From contig NZ_LBDA02000116.1 of NCBI RefSeq assembly GCF_000980885.2, positions 1 through 64,000 of the forward strand: a DNA stretch of 64,000 nt, in the 5' to 3' direction. Below, in pieces: positions 8,952 through 17,444 of this stretch. The notes under the pieces were generated by a model. It made no database searches, was not told where the DNA came from, and was given only the letters and a program-made list of their open reading frames with translations. Every line of letters begins with the position of its first letter. Positions within the stretch are counted from its first letter, which is position 1. The translations under genes were made by a program, and so were the position numbers. The DNA is from Streptomyces malaysiense. GTDB lineage: Bacteria > Actinomycetota > Actinomycetes > Streptomycetales > Streptomycetaceae.

Positions 8952-10958
8952 ATGAAAAGACCCACCGCCCCACGTGTCCCCAACGGCCGCGTGTGCCGTC
9001 TGACCGCATGCGCCATCGGATCGGCGGCCCTGCTGGCGCCGCTGCTGCTCACCCCGATGACCGACGACGACGCGCCCGAGCAGCGCCTCCAGATCGCCTT
9101 CACCGACGCCGCCCACGACTTCCATGTGCCACGCAGTGTGCTGATGAGCGTGTCCTATGTGCAGACCCGCTGGGACGCCCACCCGGGCTCCCCGAGTGTC
9201 GCGGGCGGCTACGGGCCGATGCATCTGGTGGACACCAGCCGGTTCCCGGCCGCATCGCCCACCCCCGGCGTCCAGGGCGGTGGCGCGCTCCAGCCCAGCG
9301 CGGGGGCGGCGGGCGCGCCGGCCGCGCGGCCGGACGGTGTCCTGGCCGGCCGGTCCGTGAAGCCGGCGGACCTCCAGCGCGCCGCCCGGCTGACCGACGT
9401 CCCGGCCGGGCGCCTGCGCACGGACGCCGCCGCCAATGTGCGCGGCGGCGCCGCCCTGCTGGCGGCGACCCAGCAGCAGCTGGGCAAGCCCTTGAGCGAG
9501 GATCCGGCGGACTGGTGGGAGGCGGTGGAACGTTTCCCCGGCACTCCTGACATCACCTCGGCCGCCACCTATGCGAACGATGTCTTCGCGGTGATCCGCA
9601 AGGGCGCCCACCGCACCACCGCCGAGGGACAGGAGGTCTCTCTGCCCGCGAGCCCCTCCGTGCGCCCCCACACCGTCCGGACCGAGAAGCCCCGGCACGC
9701 CAAGGGGACGGAGTGCCCGGCCGAGGTGTCCTGCGACTGGCTCGCGGCGCCGTACGTGGAGATCGACGACGACGGCGACTACGGCAACCACGACCTCGCC
9801 GACCGGCCGCGCGACCAGAAGATCGAGTACATCGTCATCCACGACACCGAGGCCAGGCTGTCGAGCATGTTCCAGACGGTCCAGGACCCGACCGAGGCGT
9901 CCTGGCACTACTCGATCCGCTCCAGCGACGGCCACGTCACCCAGCACATCCAGACCAAGGACGAGGCCTGGCACTCCGGCAACCAGTACGTCAACGCCCG
10001 CTCCATCGGCATCGAGCACGAGGGCTTCCTGCGGCAGCCGGGCACCTGGTTCACCGAACAGATGTACAGGACCTCGGCCCGCCTGGTGCGCTACCTGGCC
10101 AAGAAGTACGGCATCCCGCTCGACCGGCAGCACATCTTCGGCCACGACAACGTGCCCTCGCCGACCGGTGACTCCATCCCGGACATGCACGACGACCCGG
10201 GCCCCTTCTGGGACTGGCGCCACTACTTCGACCTCCTCGGCGCACCCCTCAAGGCCACCGCCGGGCCGAACAGCGACATGGTGACGATCCTGCCCGACTA
10301 CGCCACCCACTCGCCCAAGTTCACGGGCTGCCTCAAGCCCGGGGCACCGTGCCCGAAACACGGTTCCAGCGCCGTCCGCATGTACACCCGTCCCGACGAG
10401 AGGGCACCGCTGATCCAGGACCCGGGCCGTCACCCGGACGGCGGGGAGTCCACGCTGGACGTCGACGACCTGGGGGCGCGTGCCTCCGCCGGGCAGACCT
10501 TCGCGGTCGCCGAACGCCGCGGCGACTGGACGGCGGTCTGGTACCAGGGCCGCAAGGCATGGTTCAAGAACCCGAAGAAGCAGGCGACGGCTGTCGGCGC
10601 GGCCGGCAAGATGGTGACGCCCAAGGCGGGCCTGGACGAGATCCCGGTCTTCGGTCGTGCCCTGCCCGAGGAGGACGCCTATCCGGAGGGCATGGAGGAG
10701 GAGCCCGAGGCACCGCTCCCCTACCACTTCCGCGCGGGCCAGCGGTACGTCACCGAGGGCACCATCGACAGTTCCTTCGTGCCGCGCTCGGCCTTCGTCG
10801 AAAGCCCGGAGCCGGTGGTCAAGGGCGACGAGACCTACTACCAGATCCAGTTCGACCACCGGATCGCCTACGTCCGCTCCAGCGATGTGGACGTGGTCGG
10901 CTCGACCGTCGCGGCGGGACCTTCCTCGGCGACCCGGGGCGGCTCGACGGACAACTGA
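8952..10958 (+). CDS. Exported N-acetylmuramoyl-L-alanine amidase with N-terminal lysozyme-like domain
   Basis: A 668-residue exported protein. The start is ATG 8952, with GGAGA eight bases upstream. After a signal-type helix (residues 13-33) comes a lysozyme/SLT-like module ending GGYGPMHL. Where lytic transglycosylases carry the catalytic Glu-Ser, this protein reads YVQTRW, so the module probably binds rather than cuts. Residues about 290-430 are an Amidase_2 (zinc) domain: VIHDTEA, WHYSI, SIGIEHEG, FGHDNVP and HDDPGPFWDW give the zinc ligands and catalytic residues. The C-terminal 220 residues look SH3-like (wall binding). It should cleave the peptide stem from muramic acid during growth, or attack other cells. 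Confidence 0.9.
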   Translation: MKRPTAPRVPNGRVCRLTACAIGSAALLAPLLLTPMTDDDAPEQRLQIAFTDAAHDFHVPRSVLMSVSYVQTRWDAHPGSPSVAGGYGPMHLVDTSRFPAASPTPGVQGGGALQPSAGAAGAPAARPDGVLAGRSVKPADLQRAARLTDVPAGRLRTDAAANVRGGAALLAATQQQLGKPLSEDPADWWEAVERFPGTPDITSAATYANDVFAVIRKGAHRTTAEGQEVSLPASPSVRPHTVRTEKPRHAKGTECPAEVSCDWLAAPYVEIDDDGDYGNHDLADRPRDQKIEYIVIHDTEARLSSMFQTVQDPTEASWHYSIRSSDGHVTQHIQTKDEAWHSGNQYVNARSIGIEHEGFLRQPGTWFTEQMYRTSARLVRYLAKKYGIPLDRQHIFGHDNVPSPTGDSIPDMHDDPGPFWDWRHYFDLLGAPLKATAGPNSDMVTILPDYATHSPKFTGCLKPGAPCPKHGSSAVRMYTRPDERAPLIQDPGRHPDGGESTLDVDDLGARASAGQTFAVAERRGDWTAVWYQGRKAWFKNPKKQATAVGAAGKMVTPKAGLDEIPVFGRALPEEDAYPEGMEEEPEAPLPYHFRAGQRYVTEGTIDSSFVPRSAFVESPEPVVKGDETYYQIQFDHRIAYVRSSDVDVVGSTVAAGPSSATRGGSTDN

Positions 10959-10972
10959 CGGCCGCGCGGCCC

Positions 10973-11713
10973 TCAGGCGCCGAGATCCGCCCGGTCCCCC
11001 ATCACCACCACGGGGTGCCGGGCCGGGTCGAGCGTGCGCAGCAGCGTCTCCATGGCGCTCTTCGGCATGCTCACGCAGGCCGAGGTGCCGCTCCCGTGGT
11101 CCAGGTGGAGCCAGATCCCGCCGCCCTTGTCCGCGCCCCAGGGGCGGGCGGCGTCGCGAGGCGGGGTGCCCGGCACACGGTTGTAGTCGATGGCGATGAC
11201 GTAGCCGAAGTCGTGCTGGTACGCCTTGGGCCATGCCTTCGGGGACGCGTAGGCGTAGGTGTTGTGGTCGTACGGCAGCTTGCTCCCCGGATCGGCGAAG
11301 GTACCGCCCGCGTCGGACAGCGTGAAGACGCCCACCGGGCTGCGCTTGTCGTCCTCGTGGTGGTCGAAGGTCCAGCCGCGCCGCCCGTTGTGCGCCGCCC
11401 AGCTGCCCTCCCGGTGCCAGCCACCGCCCTGCCGCACGTAGAGCACGACTTCGGACTCGGCGGAATCCCGGCTCTTGCCGTACACCGCCACGACCTGGCG
11501 GGACCGTGCCGGTATCCGCGCGTACAGACGTCTGCCGACACCCGGTACGCGGGCCGGGTCGGGGGCGTGCGCGGTGCCGGAAGCGGTCGACGCGGCCGGG
11601 CCGTGGCCGCCGGGCGCGGTGCTGGGCGAGGCCGTGCGACAGGCCGAAAGGGTCGCGAGGAGCAGGGTTCCGAGGACCGCCGCCAAGCGCCTTGAGCGCC
11701 GCACACTGTCCAT
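10973..11713 (-). CDS. YkuD-type L,D-transpeptidase-like lipoprotein
   Basis: A 246-residue protein with a lipobox (LATLSAC) after a short basic N-terminus, so it should be lipid-anchored outside the membrane. The catalytic core includes AHNGRRGW, SPVGVF, YVIAIDYN and the active-site segment IWLHLDHGSGTSACVSMP. The His and Cys of YkuD enzymes are present, but the usual SxGC is TSAC. These enzymes form 3-3 peptidoglycan cross-links, though many actinobacterial members of this subgroup are untested. Start ATG 11713; a GTG two codons earlier is possible. A close paralogue lies at 49207-49992. The gene converges on the amidase gene with a 14-bp gap, which puts two wall enzymes tail to tail. Confidence 0.85.
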   Translation of the reverse strand: MDSVRRSRRLAAVLGTLLLATLSACRTASPSTAPGGHGPAASTASGTAHAPDPARVPGVGRRLYARIPARSRQVVAVYGKSRDSAESEVVLYVRQGGGWHREGSWAAHNGRRGWTFDHHEDDKRSPVGVFTLSDAGGTFADPGSKLPYDHNTYAYASPKAWPKAYQHDFGYVIAIDYNRVPGTPPRDAARPWGADKGGGIWLHLDHGSGTSACVSMPKSAMETLLRTLDPARHPVVVMGDRADLGA

Positions 11714-11868
11714 ATGCACCCGGCCATGCTGACATGACGGCCGATTGACGCGAAAACCGTTTGAAATTCACGACTCTGCGAAGCGACCCTTTCACGGCTT
11801 GTCCCGGGCCGCCGCCACCCCCGGCTGCCGCCGTCGTCTGACACGCTGTCACGAGCCATCTGGACGTC

Positions 11869-13695
11869 ATGCAGATTCACGACCTTCCCTATCCCGACCC
11901 CGGCGTGCCCGACGCACGCTCGGGGCCCCGATTCCTGTGGTGGCTCTGGCGCAACCAGCTGGGCGGCCAGCTCAAGGCGTTGGCCTGGGGACTGCTCCAT
12001 TTCGTCGCCGTCTCCGCGCTGCCCTTCTGCGTCGGCTTCGCCGTACAGGCCGTCGTGGACCGGTCCGGCACCCGGCTGGCCCTGACGGGCGCTCTGATGC
12101 TGTTGTGCGGCACGGCCATCGCGGTGGGCGACACCTTCCTGCACCGGGCCGCCGTCACCAACTGGATCACCGCAGCCGCCCGCGTCCAGCAGCTCCTCGC
12201 CCGCAAAGCGGCCGAACTCGGCTCGGTGCTCACCCGGCGGGTGGCGGCCGGCGAGGTGGTCGCCGTGTCCACCGGAGACGTGGAGAAGATCGGCTGGTTC
12301 GTGGAGGCGGTGTCCCGCTTCACCGCCGCCGCGGTGACGGTGGTCGTCGTCTGTGCCGGCCTCCTCGTCTACCAGCCCGCGCTCGGCACGGTGGTCGCCG
12401 CCGGACTCCCCGTCGTGGCGGTCGCCGTGCTACCGCTGCTGCCGCGCGCCACCCGCCGCGCGGACGTACAGCGCGAAAAGGCGGGTCGCGCCACCGAGCT
12501 GGCCTCGGACACCGTCGCCGGACTGCGGGTGCTGCGCGGGATCGGCGGCGAGGAACTCTTCCTCGACCGCTACCGCCACGCCTCCCAGGAGGTGCGGCAC
12601 GCGGCCGTGCGCAGCGCCCGTATGTGGTCGCTGATCTCTGCCGTGCAGGTGCTGCTACCGGGTCTGCTGCTGATCGCGGTCGTCTGGTACGGCGTGCATC
12701 TGGTCCGCGAGGGCCGCATCGCCGTCGGTGAACTGGTCACCGTCTACAGCTCGGTGATGGTCCTCAGCTATCCCTTGCAGCACTTCGAAGAGATCGCGAT
12801 GTCCTACTCCTTCTCCCGCCCGTCGGCCAAGCGAGCCGCACGGGTGCTGTCGTTGGAAAGGTCGGCGGTGGCGGGGGGAGCCGCTCGCGGAGCGGCGGGC
12901 GGTGACCGGGCGGAGGTGCCCCGCGGCGATCTGTACGACCCCGCCACCGGACTGAGCGCCCCGGCCGGCCGGCTCACCGCGGTGGTGTGCGGCGATCCGG
13001 ACACGGCAGGCCGGCTCGCGGAACGGCTCGGCGGCCACCCCACCGAACCGGGCCGCCCTGTGCTGCTCGGCGGGACGCCCCTGGACGGCCTCCCCCTGGA
13101 CCTCGCCCGGACCGCCGTCCTCGTCCAGGACAAGGACCCGGTGCTGCTCTCCGGCACCCTGCGCGAGCTGCTCGACGTGCCCGCGTCCGGCGCCGTCACG
13201 GCCGCGGACGCGCTCGCGGCCGCGCGGTGCGAGGACGTTCTGGACGCCCTGGTGCAGGGCTCCCTGGTCGCCGCCGACCCGATGGACGCCCGCATCACCG
13301 AGCGCGGGCGGTCCCTGTCCGGCGGCCAGCGCCAACGGCTCGCCCTGGCCCGGTCCCTGGTCACCGACCCGGAAGTGCTGGTCCTGGACGAGCCGACCTC
13401 CGCGGTCGACTCGCACACCGAGGCACGCATCGCCGAGGGACTGCGCCGACTGCGCTCGGGGCGCACGACGGTGGTGTTCACCTCCTCACCGCTGCTCCTG
13501 GAGCGCGCCGACCGGGTGGTCCTGGTCCACGAGGACGAGGTCGTGGCGACCGGGACGCACCGGGAGCTGTTCGAGAGCGATCCCCGGTACCGGGCCGTGG
13601 TGACAAGGGAGACGGACGACCAACCGGCCGCCGACGACGAGGACGCCCTGCTGGACGCCCTCGGGGAGCTTGCAGAGATCGAGGAGAGCGCATGA
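11869..13695 (+). CDS. ABC exporter subunit A (degenerate Walker A, intact signature)
   Basis: A 608-residue membrane-ATPase fusion with six predicted helices (residues 30-320) and a C-terminal ATPase. The Walker A position reads CGDPDTAGRLAE, with no GxxGxGKS/T, so it cannot bind phosphate normally. The signature LSGGQRQRLALARS and Walker B VLVLDEPTSAVD are intact. The segment after the ATPase is acidic (ADDEDALLDALGELAEIEE). The next gene overlaps by 4 bp (ATGA) and encodes a subunit with the opposite defect, so the two form an obligate heterodimer with a single competent ATP site. No regulator is adjacent; 11720-11868 holds the promoter. The transported compound is unknown. Confidence 0.92.
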   Translation: MQIHDLPYPDPGVPDARSGPRFLWWLWRNQLGGQLKALAWGLLHFVAVSALPFCVGFAVQAVVDRSGTRLALTGALMLLCGTAIAVGDTFLHRAAVTNWITAAARVQQLLARKAAELGSVLTRRVAAGEVVAVSTGDVEKIGWFVEAVSRFTAAAVTVVVVCAGLLVYQPALGTVVAAGLPVVAVAVLPLLPRATRRADVQREKAGRATELASDTVAGLRVLRGIGGEELFLDRYRHASQEVRHAAVRSARMWSLISAVQVLLPGLLLIAVVWYGVHLVREGRIAVGELVTVYSSVMVLSYPLQHFEEIAMSYSFSRPSAKRAARVLSLERSAVAGGAARGAAGGDRAEVPRGDLYDPATGLSAPAGRLTAVVCGDPDTAGRLAERLGGHPTEPGRPVLLGGTPLDGLPLDLARTAVLVQDKDPVLLSGTLRELLDVPASGAVTAADALAAARCEDVLDALVQGSLVAADPMDARITERGRSLSGGQRQRLALARSLVTDPEVLVLDEPTSAVDSHTEARIAEGLRRLRSGRTTVVFTSSPLLLERADRVVLVHEDEVVATGTHRELFESDPRYRAVVTRETDDQPAADDEDALLDALGELAEIEESA

Positions 13696-15473
13696 TCGGC
13701 GTCGCACCACCGGCCCACGACCCGGCGGCCCCGACGACCGCCGCCACCCTGCCCGTCGGCACGGCCGCGACCGTTCGCGCCTACGTCGCCGAGCTGTTCC
13801 GCCGGCATCGCCGGGCCTTCCTGCTGCTGATCACCGTGAACACGGTGGCCGTGATCGCCTCGATGACCGGTCCCTACCTGCTCGGCGACCTGGTCCAGCG
13901 CCTGTCGGACGGCGAACGGGAGCTGCGTCTCGGCCTCACCACCGGCCTGTTCCTGCTGGCGCTCGCCGTACAGGCGGTGTTCGTCCGGCAGGTGCGGCTG
14001 CGCGGTGCGATGCTCGGCGAACGGATGCTCGCCGACCTGCGCGAGGACTTCCTCGTCCGCTCGGTCGGCCTGCCCCCGGGCGTGCTGGAGCGCGCGGGCA
14101 CCGGCGACCTGCTCTCCCGCATCACCACCGACATCGACCGGCTGGCCAACGCCATGCGCGAGGCCGTACCGCAGCTCGCGATCGGTGTCGTATGGGCCCT
14201 GCTGCTGCTCGGCGGGCTGGTGGTGACGGCCCCGCCGCTCGCGGCCGCCGTGCTGCTCGCCGTGCCGGTGCTGGTGGCCGGGTGCCGCTGGTACTTCAAG
14301 CGGGCACCCGCCGGCTACCGCTCGGAGGCCGCCGGGTACGCGGCCGTCGCCGCCGCGCTCGCCGAGACCGTGGACGCGGGTCACACCGTCGAGGCGCACC
14401 GTCTGGGCGCACGCCGCGTCGCCCTGTCCGAGCAGCGGATCAAGTCCTGGACCGCGTGGGAGAGGTACACGCTCTGGCTGCGGTCCGTGCTGTTCCCTGT
14501 CATCAACGCCACCCATGTCATCGTCCTCGGCTCGGTCCTGATGGTGGGCGGAACGCTCGTCCTGCACGGCTGGCTGGGGGTGGGGCGGCTGATCACCGGC
14601 GCGCTCGTGGCCCAGATGCTCGTCGACCCGGTCAACCTGATCCTGCGCTGGTACGACGAGGTGCAGGTGGCCCAGGTGTCGCTCGCCCGCCTCGTCGGGG
14701 TCCGGGAGATCGAGCCGGGCGCCGGGGACGCGTCGGTGGCGCCCGAGGGACGGGACGTGCACGCCGACCGGGTGCGCTTCGGCTACCGGGAGGGCGTCGA
14801 CGTGCTGCGCGAGGTTTCCCTCAGGGTCGCGCCGGGCAGCCGGCTCGCCCTGGTCGGCCCCTCGGGCGCGGGCAAATCCACCCTGGGACGGCTGCTCGCC
14901 GGGATCTACGCGCCCCGGGACGGCCGGATCACCCTCGGTGGGGCCGAGCTGGCCCGGATGCCGGCCGAACGTGTCCGCTCGCACGTCGCCCTGGTCAACC
15001 AGGAACATCACGTCTTCGTCGGCTCCCTGCGGGACAACCTCCTGCTGGCCCGCGAGGGCGCCGACGACGCGGAGCTGTGGGCGGCCCTGGGCGCCGTGGA
15101 CGCCGACGGCTGGGCTCGGGCGCTGGACGAGGGCCTGGACACCGAGGTCGGGTCCGGCGGGCTGACGCTGACCCCGGCGCAGGCCCAGCAGATCGCGCTG
15201 GCCCGGCTGGTGCTGGCCGATCCGCACACACTGGTCCTGGACGAGGCGACGTCGCTCCTGGACCCGCGCGCGGCCCGTCATCTGGAGCGGTCCCTGGCCC
15301 GGGTCCTGGACGGCCGCACGGTCGTCGCCATCGCCCACCGGCTGCACACCGCCCACGACGCCGATGTGATCGCCGTGGTGGAGGCCGGGCGGATCAGCGA
15401 GCTGGGCAGTCATGACGACCTGGTCACGGCGGGCGGCGCCTACGCCGCCCTGTGGCGGTCCTGGCACGGCTGA
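13692..15473 (+). CDS. ABC exporter subunit B (intact Walker A, degenerate signature)
   Basis: A 593-residue partner of the preceding gene, starting at ATG 13692 inside its stop codon (4-bp overlap). Membrane helices span about residues 38-310. The ATPase has a normal Walker A (GPSGAGKST), Q-loop LVNQEHHVF, Walker B TLVLDEATSLLD and switch His in AIAHRLHTAHD, but the signature motif reads LTPAQAQQ instead of LSGGQ. In a heterodimer its Walker A faces the good signature of subunit A, giving one active site. The reverse site combines both defects. This matches known asymmetric exporters such as TM287/288 and TAP. Confidence 0.93.
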   Translation: MIGVAPPAHDPAAPTTAATLPVGTAATVRAYVAELFRRHRRAFLLLITVNTVAVIASMTGPYLLGDLVQRLSDGERELRLGLTTGLFLLALAVQAVFVRQVRLRGAMLGERMLADLREDFLVRSVGLPPGVLERAGTGDLLSRITTDIDRLANAMREAVPQLAIGVVWALLLLGGLVVTAPPLAAAVLLAVPVLVAGCRWYFKRAPAGYRSEAAGYAAVAAALAETVDAGHTVEAHRLGARRVALSEQRIKSWTAWERYTLWLRSVLFPVINATHVIVLGSVLMVGGTLVLHGWLGVGRLITGALVAQMLVDPVNLILRWYDEVQVAQVSLARLVGVREIEPGAGDASVAPEGRDVHADRVRFGYREGVDVLREVSLRVAPGSRLALVGPSGAGKSTLGRLLAGIYAPRDGRITLGGAELARMPAERVRSHVALVNQEHHVFVGSLRDNLLLAREGADDAELWAALGAVDADGWARALDEGLDTEVGSGGLTLTPAQAQQIALARLVLADPHTLVLDEATSLLDPRAARHLERSLARVLDGRTVVAIAHRLHTAHDADVIAVVEAGRISELGSHDDLVTAGGAYAALWRSWHG

Positions 15474-15683
15474 GTGCCCGGCCCCGGCGGTCCCCTCGTG
15501 GGTTGCCCGGGGCCCGTGCCGTTGCGCGGTGGTGAGCAGCAGTGGAAGGCTGGGGAACGGCACCGGCTCGGGTTTCGCCCGGGAACCTCCCGGTCCGCGC
15601 CGTGCGACATCCGTGCCGCGTGTGCCGACGGCCCGCCGCCCACTTGGGCGGCAACCGGCCGTCCTCACCACCTGGAGGTAGTC

Positions 15684-16160
15684 GTGGACAGCGCCGACAG
15701 CTGGGGGGACGACGTCTACCAGCCCGATCCCGATCCCTCCGAGGGCCGGGAGGACTCGGGGGTGCTCGACGTCGAGGACACTCTGGACTTCGACGGTGTC
15801 GACGACCCCCTCGACCGCGGCTGGTCTCCTCCGGAGCGCCCCTGGGCGGTGGAACACGACGGCGTGACCGCGGCGGAGCGCAAGGCGGGCGAGACCCTCG
15901 ACCAGCGCCTCGCCGAGGAGATACCCGACCGGGAGGCTCCCGACGGCGACGGCATCGGCGATTGCGCGGGCACCGACGGGGAACTCCTCGACAACGAGGT
16001 CGGCGATCTGCGCTCCGGCCGCCTGGTGGCACCCGACGAGGGAGCGCACGAGGACGAGGAGGCCGCCCTCGTGGCCAGCGACGTCGGCATCGACGGCGCC
16101 GCGGCCTCCGCCGAGGAGGCCGCGATGCACATCGTGGACGAGGACTCCCTCTCGGGTTGA
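15684..16160 (+). CDS. DUF5709-like acidic protein
   Basis: A 158-residue, very acidic soluble protein starting at GTG 15684, with GGAGG five bases upstream. The N-terminus (SWGDDVYQPDPDP, then GVLDVEDTLD and a DRGWSPPERPW motif) and the C-terminus (AEEAAMHIVDE) resemble the actinobacterial DUF5709 family, whose function is unknown. No membrane segment or catalytic motif is visible. It lies 60 bp before rpmE2 on the same strand and could be co-transcribed. From 15474 to 15683 I see no gene. Confidence 0.7.
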   Translation: MDSADSWGDDVYQPDPDPSEGREDSGVLDVEDTLDFDGVDDPLDRGWSPPERPWAVEHDGVTAAERKAGETLDQRLAEEIPDREAPDGDGIGDCAGTDGELLDNEVGDLRSGRLVAPDEGAHEDEEAALVASDVGIDGAAASAEEAAMHIVDEDSLSG

Positions 16161-16220
16161 CCTCCGGGCCACGGCGGCCCCGTCCGCGCCCGGCCCGGCC
16201 ACCCCGCACAAGGAGCCGCC

Positions 16221-16490
16221 ATGCAGCAGGACAAGCACCCCGAGTACCACGCCGTGGTCTTCCGGGACCGCGCCGCCGGCTACGCGTTCCTGACCCGGTC
16301 CACCGCGCGGAGCGAGCAGAGGATCGACTGGGACGACGGCGAGTCCTACCCGGTGATCGACGTGGAGATCTCCTCGGAGAGCCACCCCTTCTACACCGGC
16401 AAGGCCCGCCAGGTCGACACCGAGGGCCGCATCGCCCGCTTCGAGCGCCGCTACGGCGAGGCGGGCGCGGGCGCGGGCGACGCCACCTGA
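16221..16490 (+). CDS. rpmE2: Type B 50S ribosomal protein L31 (zinc-independent paralogue)
   Basis: An 89-residue L31 of type B: MQQDKHPEYHAVVFRD, then PVIDVEISSESHPFYTG and the C-terminal FERRYG. It has no Cys zinc-binding pairs, so it is the C-minus form that replaces zinc-containing L31 when zinc is scarce. In streptomycetes such copies are usually repressed by Zur. No clear Zur palindrome is visible in the 60 bp upstream, so if it is Zur-controlled the site may lie before the upstream gene. Ribosome binding site AAGGAG precedes ATG 16221. Confidence 0.93.
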   Translation: MQQDKHPEYHAVVFRDRAAGYAFLTRSTARSEQRIDWDDGESYPVIDVEISSESHPFYTGKARQVDTEGRIARFERRYGEAGAGAGDAT

Positions 16491-16504
16491 TCCGGCCTGC
16501 GGCC

Positions 16505-17299
16505 TCAGATCACGTTGAGGGCTGCCGCGCAGCCCACGCCGCCGAGCACCATGAACACCGGCATCAGCACCTTCAGCTCGACCCAGCTGCCCGCCCGGAA
16601 CCGGATCGCCTTCGGCGGTCCCACCGGGTACCAGCGCCGGCGCCCGAGCGGGATCGGCCACAGGATCGGGCAGCCCGAGACCGTCAGCGCGTCCCCGATG
16701 TCGTGCACCAGCGCGCCCAGCACGATCGGCAGCCCCAGCCACATGTACGCCTGACCGGGCTCGGTGAACAGCCAGTCCGAGCCGTTGCCCGGCTTGTCGA
16801 GCACACCCGCCAGGATCCACGCGGAGGCCGCCGCCAGCAGCCAGACCAGTATGTCGCTGCTGGAGCCGCGGGCCGCCCGCCACAGCAGTCCCTCGATCGC
16901 CAGCACCATGTGCACGAACAGGATCGCCAGCACCGCCCAGCGGCCCCCGGTGATCGCCGCCGCCGAGGCGCCGGCGCCTATCAGGACCGCCCACACCCAG
17001 GTGTGCGTCAGCGTGCGGTGGCCACCGGAGCGGCGCGGGTCGCCCTTCTTCCTGGTCGCCTTGTAGACGGCGTAGGACAGCTTGTCCACGATCTCGCAGA
17101 GCCAGTGCGAGATCGGCCCGAAGGCGCGTGAGATGGTAGCTGCCTTGTGGTCGAGGTCCGGTGCGAGCGCGGCGCCCGCGCAGATCAGGGCGCCGACCAG
17201 CAGGACCGGCCAGGGCATCGGGTGCCCGGCCGCGGCGGCGGCCGCCCCGACACCGAGCCAGGCCGCGGCCCCCGACAGTGAGTGTGCTGGTCCCATCAT
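16505..17299 (-). CDS. YdjM-type membrane metal-dependent hydrolase
   Basis: A 264-residue integral membrane protein with about six hydrophobic helices. It carries the YdjM/PF04307 pattern: GPAHSLSG near the N-terminus, APDLDHKAATISR, then GGHRTLTHTW and a late LVHDIGDALT block, which supply the His and Asp metal ligands. The family is assigned as a membrane-bound metal-dependent hydrolase; substrates are not established. I start at ATG 17299 (MMGPAHS), the usual beginning of this family. ATG 17317 is in frame but has poor spacing from its GAGG. It diverges from the helicase gene. Confidence 0.85.
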   Translation of the reverse strand: MMGPAHSLSGAAAWLGVGAAAAAAGHPMPWPVLLVGALICAGAALAPDLDHKAATISRAFGPISHWLCEIVDKLSYAVYKATRKKGDPRRSGGHRTLTHTWVWAVLIGAGASAAAITGGRWAVLAILFVHMVLAIEGLLWRAARGSSSDILVWLLAAASAWILAGVLDKPGNGSDWLFTEPGQAYMWLGLPIVLGALVHDIGDALTVSGCPILWPIPLGRRRWYPVGPPKAIRFRAGSWVELKVLMPVFMVLGGVGCAAALNVI

Positions 17300-17444
17300 G
17301 GCCGCTTTCCGCCCCATTCCTCATATACCGCTGTCCAGTTGACACGGTGCGCTGACGCCCCGTCGGCGACACAGCGTAGCTGCCATGATCTTCCCGGCCC
17401 CAGCCGATTGTCCGATCGGGGAGAAGGACAGGCAAGATGGGAGG

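Noticed and set aside
8889..11870. Long minus-strand frame antisense to the large amidase gene
   Set aside because: Same artefact; no ribosome binding site, no family motif, and it covers the amidase and YkuD genes.
11869..15473. Secondary-metabolite cluster built around the ABC exporter
   Set aside because: No synthase, precursor peptide, maturation enzyme or regulator is adjacent.
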